From: Bacteroidales bacterium
GTDB taxonomy: Bacteria > Bacteroidota > Bacteroidia > Bacteroidales > JAIOZK01
DNA length: 64,000 nt
Assembly (NCBI GenBank): GCA_021738625.1
Contig: JAIPBS010000008.1
Location: 47,258 to 111,257 of the forward strand
Direction of reading: 5' to 3'
Part shown: positions 1 through 7,785 of the stretch, in pieces
How positions within the stretch are numbered: the stretch's first letter is position 1
How the letters are laid out: each line of letters begins with the position of its first letter
Translations under genes and position numbers: made by a program
The notes under the pieces: model-generated
Told to the model about the DNA's origin: nothing
The model's input: only the letters and a program-made list of their open reading frames with translations
Databases searched by the model: none

Positions 1-360
1 AAGCTTATGTATTTCATTGACGCCTGCCTGCCGAATACGGCAGACTCGCTGAAGATCGGATACACGGAAGATCAGATTGAATGGTGCCGCAACAATGAGT
101 CACAGCTATGGGCATTCATGATCGATAAGGAATTGCTCTATTCAGCGGATTACCAAAACATCAAAAGATTTACCATGGAAGCACCTTTCACTTCAGGGTT
201 CGGGCATCAATCTCCCGGCAGAATCGGGATCTGGATCGGTTGGCAAATTGTAAGGGAGTACATGGAAAACAAAGCTGAATTCAAGCTGGATGACTTGATG
301 CATCAAACCGACGCCCAAACAATACTGCGGGAATCCGGTTACAAACCACGCAAAGATTAA
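1..360 (+). CDS. gldB: Gliding motility lipoprotein GldB, C-terminal part (5' end outside window)
   Basis: The frame is open from base 1 and 119 residues are visible, so the N-terminus with its lipobox lies to the left. The ending, with the motif PGRIGIWIGWQIVREYM followed by a short acidic tail, is what I recognise as the C-terminus of GldB, a lipoprotein needed for Bacteroidota gliding and linked to type IX secretion. An in-frame ATG at base 7 is probably internal, not the start. The window begins with AAGCTT, a HindIII site, which could simply be a clone end. The T9SS sorting tail on the protein ending at 17831 fits an organism carrying this machinery. The family call rests on recalled motif similarity. 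Confidence 0.78.
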   Translation, partial: KLMYFIDACLPNTADSLKIGYTEDQIEWCRNNESQLWAFMIDKELLYSADYQNIKRFTMEAPFTSGFGHQSPGRIGIWIGWQIVREYMENKAEFKLDDLMHQTDAQTILRESGYKPRKD

Positions 361-425
361 TTTCAGTTTTTGAGGAACTTTTTTACTTTATCCGGCATAT
401 AGTATTGTAGACAATTCTATATGCA

Positions 426-1964
426 ATGTTGGTAAAGACTTTCGGCAGTGCCATAATCGGGGTGAACGCCATTACCATTACGGTAGAGGTAGACATTAGC
501 AGGGGTGTTATGTTTCATATGGTAGGCCTGCCCGACAGCGCAGTGAAAGAGAGTCACCAACGCATCGAAGCTGCCCTGAGCAATAACGGCTATAAGATCC
601 CGGGAAAGCAGATCACCATTAATATGGCGCCGGCAGATATTCGCAAGGAGGGCAGCAGCTATGATCTGACCATTGCCACGGGCATACTGGCTGCTTCCGA
701 ACAAATACAATCCCAGGAAGTGGGAAAATATGTGATCATGGGAGAGCTTTCACTTGATGGCGGCCTCCAACCAATAAAAGGAGCCTTACCTATTGCCATT
801 CAGGCACGGAAAGAAAACTTCGAGGGCTTTATCCTGCCCAGGCAAAATGCGCGGGAGGCCGCCATCGTGAATAAACTGACAGTGTATGGTGTGGATAACA
901 TCAAACAGGTGATCGATTTCTTCAACGGCAAAGCCGAACTGGAAGAAACCCTTATCAACACCAGGGATGAATTCTTCTCATGCCTCAACAAATATGAATT
1001 TGATTTTTCGGATGTGAAGGGTCAGGAAAACATAAAACGCGCCCTGGAGATTGCTGCTGCCGGGGGGCATAATGTGATCCTGATCGGACCGCCAGGTTCC
1101 GGGAAAACCATGCTTGCCAAACGGCTGCCTTCCATCCTGCCACCCCTTAACCTGAACGAGGCACTGGAAACAACCAAAATTCACTCGGTGGCCGGGAAAA
1201 TGCACAAGGATAAATCGCTGATCTCCATTCGACCTTACCGCAGCCCGCATCATACCATAAGTGACGCCGGCCTGGTCGGGGGTGGGACTTTTCCACAACC
1301 GGGAGAGATCTCAATGGCTCATAACGGTGTTTTGTTTCTTGACGAGTTGCCCGAATTTAAAAGAAGCGTGCTGGAGGTGATGCGACAGCCCATGGAAGAT
1401 CGGGTAGTCACCATTTCGAGGGCTAGGATATCGGTTGAATACCCGGCCAGCTTCATGTTGGTAGCCGCCATGAATCCCTGTCCATGCGGCTATTACAATC
1501 ACCCGGAACAGGATTGCGTTTGTGCTCCCGGCATCGTGCAAAAATACCTGAACAAAATCTCCGGTCCTCTGCTCGACCGGATAGATATCCATGTGGAAGT
1601 GGTGCCGGTGCCTTTCAGAGAACTCGCCGATTTGAGGGAGGGTGAGAAAAGTGAAAAGATCAGGCAGCGTGTGGAACAGACCAGGCAAATCCAGAATGAC
1701 AGATACCAGGAATTTGAAGGCATGCATTGCAATGCGCAAATGTCGACCAAGCAGCTCAGGAAAATTTGCCGGATCAACGAGGCAGGACACCAAATCCTTA
1801 AAAATGCCATGGAAAAGCTCAGCCTGTCGGCACGGGCATATGATCGCATCCTGAAAGTTTCAAGAACCATAGCCGACCTTGATAACAGCCCCGACATCAA
1901 GGCCGAACATCTGGCCGAAGCCATCCACTACAGAAGCCTCGACCGGGAAAACTGGGGGAAATAA
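426..1964 (+). CDS. YifB/ComM family Mg-chelatase-like AAA+ ATPase
   Basis: A 512-residue protein of normal length for the YifB/ComM family. The first 170 residues form the ChlI/Lon-protease-like fold; the AAA+ module follows with Walker A GPPGSGKT at residues 221-228 and Walker B with D306-E307 (FLDELPEF). A cysteine cluster, NPCPCGYYNHPEQDCVC, follows the ATPase core and is typical of the family, as is the C-terminal Mg_chelatase_C segment with SARAYDRILKVSRTIADL. ComM proteins are hexameric helicases that drive branch migration during integration of transforming DNA. The ATG at 426 lies 66 bases after gldB. The downstream gap holds repeat R1 copy A. ATPase family is certain; the exact role in this organism is inferred. 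Confidence 0.93.
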   Translation: MLVKTFGSAIIGVNAITITVEVDISRGVMFHMVGLPDSAVKESHQRIEAALSNNGYKIPGKQITINMAPADIRKEGSSYDLTIATGILAASEQIQSQEVGKYVIMGELSLDGGLQPIKGALPIAIQARKENFEGFILPRQNAREAAIVNKLTVYGVDNIKQVIDFFNGKAELEETLINTRDEFFSCLNKYEFDFSDVKGQENIKRALEIAAAGGHNVILIGPPGSGKTMLAKRLPSILPPLNLNEALETTKIHSVAGKMHKDKSLISIRPYRSPHHTISDAGLVGGGTFPQPGEISMAHNGVLFLDELPEFKRSVLEVMRQPMEDRVVTISRARISVEYPASFMLVAAMNPCPCGYYNHPEQDCVCAPGIVQKYLNKISGPLLDRIDIHVEVVPVPFRELADLREGEKSEKIRQRVEQTRQIQNDRYQEFEGMHCNAQMSTKQLRKICRINEAGHQILKNAMEKLSLSARAYDRILKVSRTIADLDNSPDIKAEHLAEAIHYRSLDRENWGK

Positions 1965-1980
1965 CACTTGCCAATGTTTG

Positions 1981-2084
1981 TATACCGATTTGAAACAGGT
2001 TCGCAATGATTGACCTTTTGAGCCAATCGGTATAACTGAATCTAACAGAAAAATGTTTTGCATTTTATGTTAGATTCAGTATAC
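1981..2084 (+). repeat. Repeat R1, copy A (double hairpin)
   Basis: The repeat has two adjacent palindromic modules. Module 1 is bounded by TACCGATT and AATCGGTA, about 50 bases in all. Module 2 has arms ACTGAATCTAACA and TGTTAGATTCAGT around a nested AAAATG/CATTTT stem with loop TTTTG; in this copy the 13-bp outer arms are perfect. It starts 16 bases after the yifB stop. Four other copies lie at 2144, 5187, 29302 and 41915. Confidence 0.9.
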
Positions 2085-2119
2085 ATTATCCCAAACAGAA
2101 AATTTCCAGTAATTATTTT

Positions 2120-2127
2120 TACTTTTG
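2120..2127 (+). promoter_or_regulatory. Possible -7 promoter element TACTTTTG upstream of the TPR-AraC regulator
   Basis: TACTTTTG matches the Bacteroidota -7 consensus TAnnTTTG and lies between the two tandem R1 copies. There is no clear TTTG-type -33 element at the expected distance. If it is used, the transcript would carry R1 copy B as a structured 5' leader of the gene starting at 2261. Confidence 0.35.
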
Positions 2128-2143
2128 TTCGGTGGAGTAAACC

Positions 2144-2244
2144 ATACCGATTCGGAACAGGTTTGCAATGATTGACCTCATGCTCCAATCGGTATAACTG
2201 AATCTAACAGAAAAATGTTTTGCATTTTTAATAAGATTCAGTAC
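2144..2244 (+). repeat. Repeat R1, copy B (tandem with copy A)
   Basis: Same double-hairpin structure and orientation as copy A, separated from it by about 60 bases. In module 2 the right arm reads AATAAGATTCAGT and no longer pairs perfectly beyond the nine outermost bases. It ends about 16 bases before the start of the TPR-AraC gene. Confidence 0.9.
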
Positions 2245-2260
2245 AAAATCTGATTTATTG

Positions 2261-4267
2261 ATGTATATGACTTCCCAAAAAGTTATGCTCAGCTTTTTGT
2301 TTCTAATTACGATCCATTCCTATATCCTTGCGGATAGTCTGGACGTCAAAACCAATGAGCTGTTGAAAGAACTCGATGAAAGCCCGGTTCACAAACATGC
2401 AGGCATCTATCTTTCCCTTTCGGAATTGCATGCCGAAAACGACCCGGCTACCAGTAAAAAATATGCCAATCAAGCTTTACAGCAATCATTCAGCTCCGAC
2501 ACTTCTGCTTTGTTGATCCATGCACAATACCTGAAAGCCAAAGCATTGCTCGAACTTGATTCTCTGTTTCAAGCCTGGCAACTGATCCGTGAGATTTACC
2601 CCCGCGAACTCCTGAAGAAAAATGACTATGATTTACAGGAAAAAGAACAGTTATTTAAAATCCTTTTGCTGCAGGCTAAATGCCTTTATAAAATGGGAAC
2701 AAATTACCGTGAATCCCTTAACAAGCTTAAATTTATCACAGAACAGGAACTCCTATCAAATGAAGAGATCAGGGCCGAGGCCTATTTTCTGATGGGTACG
2801 CTTTATCATCATCTTCAAATGATCGATAAGGCAGAAAAGGTTTTGCTGAAAGCAGAGGAGATCTATAAGCGAACCGGCAACCTGAGAATGCTTGTTTTTG
2901 TATTGGAACGCAAGGCGGTGGTCTTCGCCGACAAAGATCCCGTTAAGGGATTGCGACAAATCTATGATGGCATCGAATTGCTTGAGCAAAACAACGACAC
3001 CATGTTGATGGCTCCCTTCCTTTGCCAGGTAGCCAGTAAAGGAGCCAGTTACCTTGATGATGAGACAATCATCAGCTATTATAAACGAGCCATTCAACTT
3101 TACGCTTCATTTGATGACGAATCAGGGGTTGCCTATGCCATGAACGGACTGGGTATGGCTTACAGCAGAATGGGAAGAATCAACGATGCCATAGCGATCA
3201 ACAAAAAGGGTGCGCAGCTTTGTCGTGAAACAGGCAATCATCACCGGCTCGGTTTTTTCCTAAACAACCTGGGATATAAATACCGAACGCTGGGCTTGCC
3301 CGATTCGGCATATTATTTTTTCAGCCTGGCAAATGAAGTAACAGGCAAAGATCCCGACAAAAGAGGACAGTTATATACCCTGAGTGGACTTGGCGACCTG
3401 AAGAAGGACAAGGGAGAATACCAGGCGGCCCTGAAATATTATCTGGAGGCGCTTAAATTACTTGATGAAGTAAACGACCTGAATTCCAATTTTTACCTTC
3501 ATAAGCAAATTGCTTCTGTTTATCAGCTCATGAATCACTTCAGCAAAGCGCTTGAATATTACAGAACCTATACAACGCTAAAAGATTCCGCTCTGCAAAA
3601 GGATCGGGAAAAAGCCATTGCGCAGATGCAAATCCGTTACGATACCGAAAGCAAAGAAAAAGAAATTGACATCCTTCGCAAAACAAAGCAATTGCAGCAA
3701 ACACGATTAAAGCAAAACCAGGTTTATATCATCATGTTTGCCACCGGCTTTTTCATTGTGCTTACACTCTCGGTGATCATATTCATCCAAAGACGCAAAA
3801 AGCAGATCGCTTACAACCGGCTGGTGGAAAAAAACCTGCAGCTGATCAATATGAAACAGGGTGTAAAAAAAAAGCCTGCATCAGCAGATGAAAATCATGA
3901 ACTGAGTGAAGAAGTTTTTGAGAGCATCCGGAAAAAACTGAGCTACCTCATCAGCAAGAAAAAAGTATTTATCAACAAAGACCTTACCCTGTCGGGACTT
4001 GCAAAAAAAGCCGGCACCAACACCGCCTATCTGTCCAGGTTCATCAACAAAAAACACAATGCCAATTTCAGCACTTTTATCAATGAATTGCGCGTTAAAG
4101 AAGCTCAGAAAATGATGGCCGACCCGGCCTATAAAAACTACGCCATAGAAGGCATTGCAAATTCCGTGGGATTTAAATCCAAATCCGTTTTCAACAATGC
4201 CTTTAAAAAATTCACGGGGGTCACCCCTTCTTATTACATCAATTACCTACAGGAGAAGAAAATCTAA
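2261..4267 (+). CDS. TPR-repeat transmembrane regulator with C-terminal AraC-type HTH
   Basis: A 668-residue protein from the ATG at 2261; ATG 2267 is also possible and the upstream TTG at 2258 is not needed. It begins with a signal peptide or anchor (LSFLFLITIHSYILAD). A long helical array with TPR consensus follows (for example YHHLQMIDKAEKVLLKAEEIY and GEYQAALKYYLEALKLL). A coiled-coil linker precedes one membrane helix near residue 490 (VYIIMFATGFFIVLTLSVI) and a basic stretch. The C-terminal 100 residues are an AraC HTH (LAKKAGTNTAYLSRFINKK, then GFKSKSVFNNAFKKFTGVTPSYY). The layout suggests periplasmic sensing by the TPRs and cytoplasmic DNA binding, as in one-component regulators of this phylum. 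The target is unknown. Confidence 0.88.
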   Translation: MYMTSQKVMLSFLFLITIHSYILADSLDVKTNELLKELDESPVHKHAGIYLSLSELHAENDPATSKKYANQALQQSFSSDTSALLIHAQYLKAKALLELDSLFQAWQLIREIYPRELLKKNDYDLQEKEQLFKILLLQAKCLYKMGTNYRESLNKLKFITEQELLSNEEIRAEAYFLMGTLYHHLQMIDKAEKVLLKAEEIYKRTGNLRMLVFVLERKAVVFADKDPVKGLRQIYDGIELLEQNNDTMLMAPFLCQVASKGASYLDDETIISYYKRAIQLYASFDDESGVAYAMNGLGMAYSRMGRINDAIAINKKGAQLCRETGNHHRLGFFLNNLGYKYRTLGLPDSAYYFFSLANEVTGKDPDKRGQLYTLSGLGDLKKDKGEYQAALKYYLEALKLLDEVNDLNSNFYLHKQIASVYQLMNHFSKALEYYRTYTTLKDSALQKDREKAIAQMQIRYDTESKEKEIDILRKTKQLQQTRLKQNQVYIIMFATGFFIVLTLSVIIFIQRRKKQIAYNRLVEKNLQLINMKQGVKKKPASADENHELSEEVFESIRKKLSYLISKKKVFINKDLTLSGLAKKAGTNTAYLSRFINKKHNANFSTFINELRVKEAQKMMADPAYKNYAIEGIANSVGFKSKSVFNNAFKKFTGVTPSYYINYLQEKKI

Positions 4268-4358
4268 AGCCTGTCGTCGACTGCTTCCCTGAAACACAAA
4301 ACAACCTGATATAATGACCGTTACACTGGTTTAAATTTATAAATCAGAACGTTTAAAA

Positions 4359-4391
4359 TTTGGATAGACCCTTTGAAGTATTCTACTTTTA
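4359..4391 (+). promoter_or_regulatory. Candidate promoter for the lipoprotein gene at 4488
   Basis: TTTG at 4359-4362 and TACTTTTA at 4384-4391 are separated by 21 bases. This approximates the Bacteroidota promoter (TTTG, about 19-21 bases, TAnnTTTG) with one mismatch at the last position. It would leave a leader of roughly 90 bases. Confidence 0.35.
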
Positions 4392-4487
4392 CCGCATGAA
4401 CAGGCTGGCCTTTGTTTTTAAACCACTTCCCGGATGGGAAGTAAACAAAATTAAAAAATGAATTATTAACCTAAAACCAAATTTAAG

Positions 4488-5087
4488 ATGAAAACTAAAA
4501 ACTCAGTCTTAATCAGTATTGTTCTCATTTTCGCACTTTACCTTGTTGGATGTGGCGGCAGCAGTCTTCCGGATAACAAATACCTGGGTAGTCTTCCCGG
4601 CCTGGCCGACAAATACGAAAGTGAAATTGAAGAACTTGAAAAGAAATCAAAAGAATCGGATGACCTAAAGAAAGCTTTTGAATACAGCCAAAAAGCAGAG
4701 AAACTTGATGAAGAAGCGGAGGCGAAAGCTGATGAAGCATTTGCCGAAATGGATGCCCCAATTGAAATCCCCTTTGAACAGGTGGCCTATCAGGACAAGT
4801 ACGATATCCAACAGCTGCGCATAACCAAAGCGTATTTCAATGGTATGAGTGTGGAATTTGACGCGCTTGTTAAGAAAAGTGAAACCCATCTGTTTGGCTA
4901 CCTTCGCTTCGTTGATGAAGAAGGAAATGAGATCCCAGGCTGGTGTGTAACCATGTCGAACAGACGACCCGAAGAAGGACAGGTTGCCGTATTCAAAGGC
5001 ACCTACAGAGGATTACATAAACTCTCCGGGCTGGCAAAGGTGAAAGCCATGTCGAGGGAATACTACAATGAAAATGAAAACAACTAA
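4488..5087 (+). CDS. Uncharacterised lipoprotein with acidic coiled coil
   Basis: A 199-residue protein with a signal peptide ending in the lipobox LVGC, lipidated Cys at residue 22. Residues 40-95 are rich in Glu, Lys and Ala in a heptad-like pattern (ESEIEELEKKSKESDDLKKAF), suggesting a coiled-coil stalk. The C-terminal 100 residues look like a compact beta-rich domain (YLRFVDEEGNEIPGWCVTM). I do not recognise the family. It is monocistronic, preceded by a candidate promoter at 4359-4391, and followed by repeat R1 copy C and a strong hairpin-plus-T terminator. Location is probably a membrane leaflet facing the periplasm; function is unknown. Confidence 0.75.
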   Translation: MKTKNSVLISIVLIFALYLVGCGGSSLPDNKYLGSLPGLADKYESEIEELEKKSKESDDLKKAFEYSQKAEKLDEEAEAKADEAFAEMDAPIEIPFEQVAYQDKYDIQQLRITKAYFNGMSVEFDALVKKSETHLFGYLRFVDEEGNEIPGWCVTMSNRRPEEGQVAVFKGTYRGLHKLSGLAKVKAMSREYYNENENN

Positions 5088-5186
5088 GTATTACCGGATG
5101 GAGCATTTGTTGATCATGATCCGAAGATTCTGTATCTGGCTTTCATGGAATATTGGTGCAAGAACAGGCGGAGTATCATCAACTTT

Positions 5187-5287
5187 ATACTGAATCTTAT
5201 TAAAAATGCAAAGCATCTTTCTGTTAGATTCAGTTATACCGATAGGAGCAGGAGATCAATCATTGAAACCTGTTCCGGATCGGTATA
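5187..5287 (-). repeat. Repeat R1, copy C (inverted orientation)
   Basis: The same two-module palindromic repeat, here in the opposite orientation to copies A and B: the ACTGAATCT module comes first and the TACCGAT module second. It lies 100 bases after the lipoprotein stop. That the element occurs in both orientations behind plus-strand genes argues against a purely directional terminator. Confidence 0.88.
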
Positions 5288-5293
5288 AATAGC

Positions 5294-5364
5294 GGGGCCG
5301 GGCGAGGCGCCTATCTCAGGTTCAACAATTACCAAAACCAAATTTTCACCCGGCCCCTTTTTTT
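5294..5364 (+). terminator. Intrinsic terminator with long loop
   Basis: GGGGCCGGG at 5294-5302 pairs perfectly with CCCGGCCCC at 5349-5357 and is followed directly by seven T. The stem is very GC-rich but the loop is unusually long (46 bases). It would stop plus-strand transcription from the lipoprotein gene two bases before the end of the minus-strand OsmC gene. Confidence 0.65.
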
Positions 5365-5365
5365 C

Positions 5366-5755
5366 TTAATTCCGCGCAAGCTTAACATCTATTTCAATCT
5401 CATCCTTAATATGTCTTTTCACCGTACATAAACTTGCCGACTGAATGACAGCGCTCTCATACTTTTCAGGAAAATTTTCCGGCACATGAATGGTGATCTC
5501 GATTTTATCGATGATCTTTTTCACCGGGTTGAATGATTGTTCCTGAGTGAGCTTAATATTTGTGGCGTCTATTCCACGCTGATCACAAAATCCTTTCACA
5601 AATATTCCGGCACAGGTACCTAAAGAGGCGAGAAAAAGCGTGAAGGGTTCGGGAAACTCTCCTTCGCCCCCGCCACGGGGATGCTGGTCGGTTTTTACTG
5701 TAAATCCGTTTACGTCTGCAAATACTTTCTTCTTTCCTTCAAAATAGATTTCCAT
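5366..5755 (-). CDS. OsmC family protein (thiol peroxidase-like)
   Basis: A 129-residue protein, normal length for the OsmC/YhfA-like branch. The two family cysteines are present: C48 in FLASLGTCAGIF and C110 in SASLCTVKRH. OsmC/Ohr proteins reduce organic hydroperoxides with this cysteine pair; the YhfA-like branch is less well understood, so peroxidase activity is inferred. It is cytoplasmic and without signal peptide. The ATG at 5755 follows the DUF302 gene stop by 20 bases on the same strand, so the two are probably co-transcribed, which fits a redox or sulfur-stress theme. The end of the gene abuts the convergent terminator at 5294-5364. Confidence 0.88.
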   Translation of the reverse strand: MEIYFEGKKKVFADVNGFTVKTDQHPRGGGEGEFPEPFTLFLASLGTCAGIFVKGFCDQRGIDATNIKLTQEQSFNPVKKIIDKIEITIHVPENFPEKYESAVIQSASLCTVKRHIKDEIEIDVKLARN

Positions 5756-5775
5756 TATTTTTTCCTTTCTTTCTT

Positions 5776-6267
5776 TTATAATTTGTCGGGCATCTGATCA
5801 ATAGCAGTCCTGAAGGCATCGGTCACTTCCCCGGCAACATCTTCCAGATCCGGATTGCCAATGCTTTCCATCGCTTTGGCCGGATTGATGGCCACCACAT
5901 CAACTGTTCCGTTTCCATTATCCCGTACAATAACCTTGCAAGGCAGGAACAAACCGATGTTTTCTTCCAACTGAAGCGTCTTGTAGGCATAGCCCGGATT
6001 GCAAAAACCCATGATGTAATAAGGCCTGAGTTCAACGCCTTCGAGCTTTTCCATCAGCGTTTCGTGCATGGGTAGCTCGGAGATCAATCCGAAACCCTTG
6101 CTTTTGAATACTTCTTCCGTTTTTTCTTTTACCTGTTCCAGATCGCCCTGAACAGTTGTTTTAAAATAATACTTTTCTTCCATGTTTGATTGTTTTAATT
6201 CCTGGGAATATACTCCAAAGTTCAGGAGCATAAGAAATAATCCCGTTAGTGTCATGCTTTTATTCAT
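5776..6267 (-). CDS. DUF302 family exported protein
   Basis: Taken from the ATG at 6267 because AAAGGA sits six bases upstream; ATG 6273 and an upstream TTG are weaker. This gives 163 residues with a signal peptide (MNKSMTLTGLFLMLLNFGVYSQ). The mature part has the DUF302 pattern: an early Lys/Glu-rich helix (DLEQVKEKTEEVFKSKGF), the strand HETLMEKLEGVELRPYYIMGFCNPGYAYKTL, and the end LPCKVIVRDNGNGTVDVVAINP. The family is of unknown function and is often found near thiol or sulfur metabolism genes; here it sits directly upstream of OsmC in the same direction. The cysteines in GFCNPG and LPCKV are conserved in the family as I recall it. Confidence 0.83.
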   Translation of the reverse strand: MNKSMTLTGLFLMLLNFGVYSQELKQSNMEEKYYFKTTVQGDLEQVKEKTEEVFKSKGFGLISELPMHETLMEKLEGVELRPYYIMGFCNPGYAYKTLQLEENIGLFLPCKVIVRDNGNGTVDVVAINPAKAMESIGNPDLEDVAGEVTDAFRTAIDQMPDKL

Positions 6268-6434
6268 TGTCATTCCTTTTATGATCTGTATTTTCAATTA
6301 ACATACCAATACATCTATTTGTTTACATATGTATGCATCAATAAACGTAACATGCTCATTAACTGGTTTCTTCTACAAAAAAACAGCTTGACAACTTGTC
6401 ATGCAGATCTCTGACATCATTCATGAAATCCGGC

Positions 6435-6464
6435 TTTGCCGCTTAATGTTTTTTTATAATTTTG
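6435..6464 (+). promoter_or_regulatory. Promoter for cysteate synthase
   Basis: TTTG at 6435-6438, an 18-base spacer, then TAATTTTG at 6457-6464, a full match to the -7 consensus TAnnTTTG. Transcription would start near 6471, about 20 bases before the ATG at 6492. This is one of the clearest promoters in the window. Confidence 0.6.
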
Positions 6465-6491
6465 GCAAGCAAAACCGGAAGATACGCAAGC

Positions 6492-7784
6492 ATGAATGAA
6501 AAAGAGAGCAGAACAAAATACCAGCTTCAGTCGCTGGCGACCAAAAAAGTATTTGACGACAAGGGCTGGATGTTGCAGGCGCCCGGAGAAGATGTTCCGG
6601 CGCTGATCAGGACGGTTTATAAAAACAAGCAGTTGCATTTAAAGGGCGATGACCATGGATTTTATACTTTTTCGGATTGGTTGCCCATCCACAGGACCTT
6701 GAAGGGCTCATCGCCCCCGGTAACTTTCAAAAGCAAGGGTTTGGCAAATGAACTCGGGCTCGAGAAGCTGTATATCACTTTCAGCGGTTACTGGCCTGAA
6801 AAAAACGCCATGATGAAAACCTGCTCCTTTAAAGAAACCGAAGCCTACGCTGTTTGTGGCAGGATGGATGAATCGCTTAACAAAATACTGGTAGTTGCCT
6901 CGGCGGGCAATACGGCCCGGGCCTTTGCCAGGGTTTGTTCCGACAACAACATTCCCTTACTGCTTTGTGTTCCCGAGGACAATATTCATGTGCTTTGGTT
7001 TGATGAAGAGATCCGCGACAACGTAAAACTGGTTGTATCCCGCAAGGGAAGCGATTATTTCGACGCCATACACCTGAGCAACCTGGCTTGTAAAAGCGAT
7101 AAGTTTGTTGCGGAAGGAGGCGCCAAAAACGTTGCCAGAAGGGATGGCATGGGCACCACGGTGCTTTCTGCGGCAACCACCATCGGTCGTATTCCGGATT
7201 ACTACTTTCAGGCCGTGGGCAGCGGCACAGGCGCTATTGCGGCCTGGGAAGCCAACCTGCGTTTGATCGAAGACGGCAGGTTTGGCAATAACAAGATGAA
7301 ACTGATGGTATCCCAGAACTATCCTTTCATCCCCATACATGACGCCTGGGAAGCAGGTTCCAGGGAAATCCTTGCCATGGACGATGATGTGGCCCGCAAG
7401 CAGGTGGCCGGGATCAACGCAAAAGTGTTGTCCAACCGCAAGCCTCCCTATGGCATCATCGGCGGGTTGTTCGACGCCCTGAGCGACACCCGGGGACAGG
7501 TTTTGATTGCCAACAATGAAGAAGCCATCATCGCCGACGATCTGTTCAGAAAAACGGAAGGCATCGACCTGCACCCGGCTGCCGCCGTGGCTACGGCAAC
7601 CCTGCTTCAGGCCGTCAGGCAAAACAAGGTGGAAAAAGACGCCCTCATCATGCTTAACATAACAGGTGGGGGAGAAGATCGATTTAAACACGATAAGAAG
7701 CTGCATAACCTTAAACCCTCGCTGGTATTCGATATCGACCCGAATGAAGATGAAGTGGTCGGCAAAGTGGAGGCCTTGTTTTAA
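6492..7784 (+). CDS. capA: Cysteate synthase (PLP-dependent, threonine synthase-like)
   Basis: 430 residues from the ATG at 6492; the frame continues upstream to a TTG that overlaps the promoter, so ATG is preferred. The fold is that of threonine synthase-like PLP enzymes: catalytic lysine K114 in MMKTCSFKETEAY, a phosphate-binding SAGNTARAF segment and a C-terminal NITGGGEDR loop. The MKTCSFKE form of the lysine motif is what I associate with cysteate synthase rather than true threonine synthase. The enzyme converts phosphoserine and sulfite to L-cysteate. In Bacteroidota this feeds capnine/sulfonolipid synthesis; in methanogens it feeds coenzyme M. The next pathway enzyme, an acyltransferase, is not in the window. 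The gene is monocistronic and ends one base from the convergent gene at 7786. Confidence 0.82.
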   Translation: MNEKESRTKYQLQSLATKKVFDDKGWMLQAPGEDVPALIRTVYKNKQLHLKGDDHGFYTFSDWLPIHRTLKGSSPPVTFKSKGLANELGLEKLYITFSGYWPEKNAMMKTCSFKETEAYAVCGRMDESLNKILVVASAGNTARAFARVCSDNNIPLLLCVPEDNIHVLWFDEEIRDNVKLVVSRKGSDYFDAIHLSNLACKSDKFVAEGGAKNVARRDGMGTTVLSAATTIGRIPDYYFQAVGSGTGAIAAWEANLRLIEDGRFGNNKMKLMVSQNYPFIPIHDAWEAGSREILAMDDDVARKQVAGINAKVLSNRKPPYGIIGGLFDALSDTRGQVLIANNEEAIIADDLFRKTEGIDLHPAAAVATATLLQAVRQNKVEKDALIMLNITGGGEDRFKHDKKLHNLKPSLVFDIDPNEDEVVGKVEALF

Positions 7785-7785
7785 T

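Noticed and set aside
1..6. AAGCTT at the very start as a biological boundary
   Set aside because: It is most simply a HindIII cloning or windowing edge, since the GldB frame runs through it.
6957..7706. Minus-strand open frame (249 codons) opposite cysteate synthase
   Set aside because: Antisense shadow of a clear PLP enzyme; composition is not protein-like.
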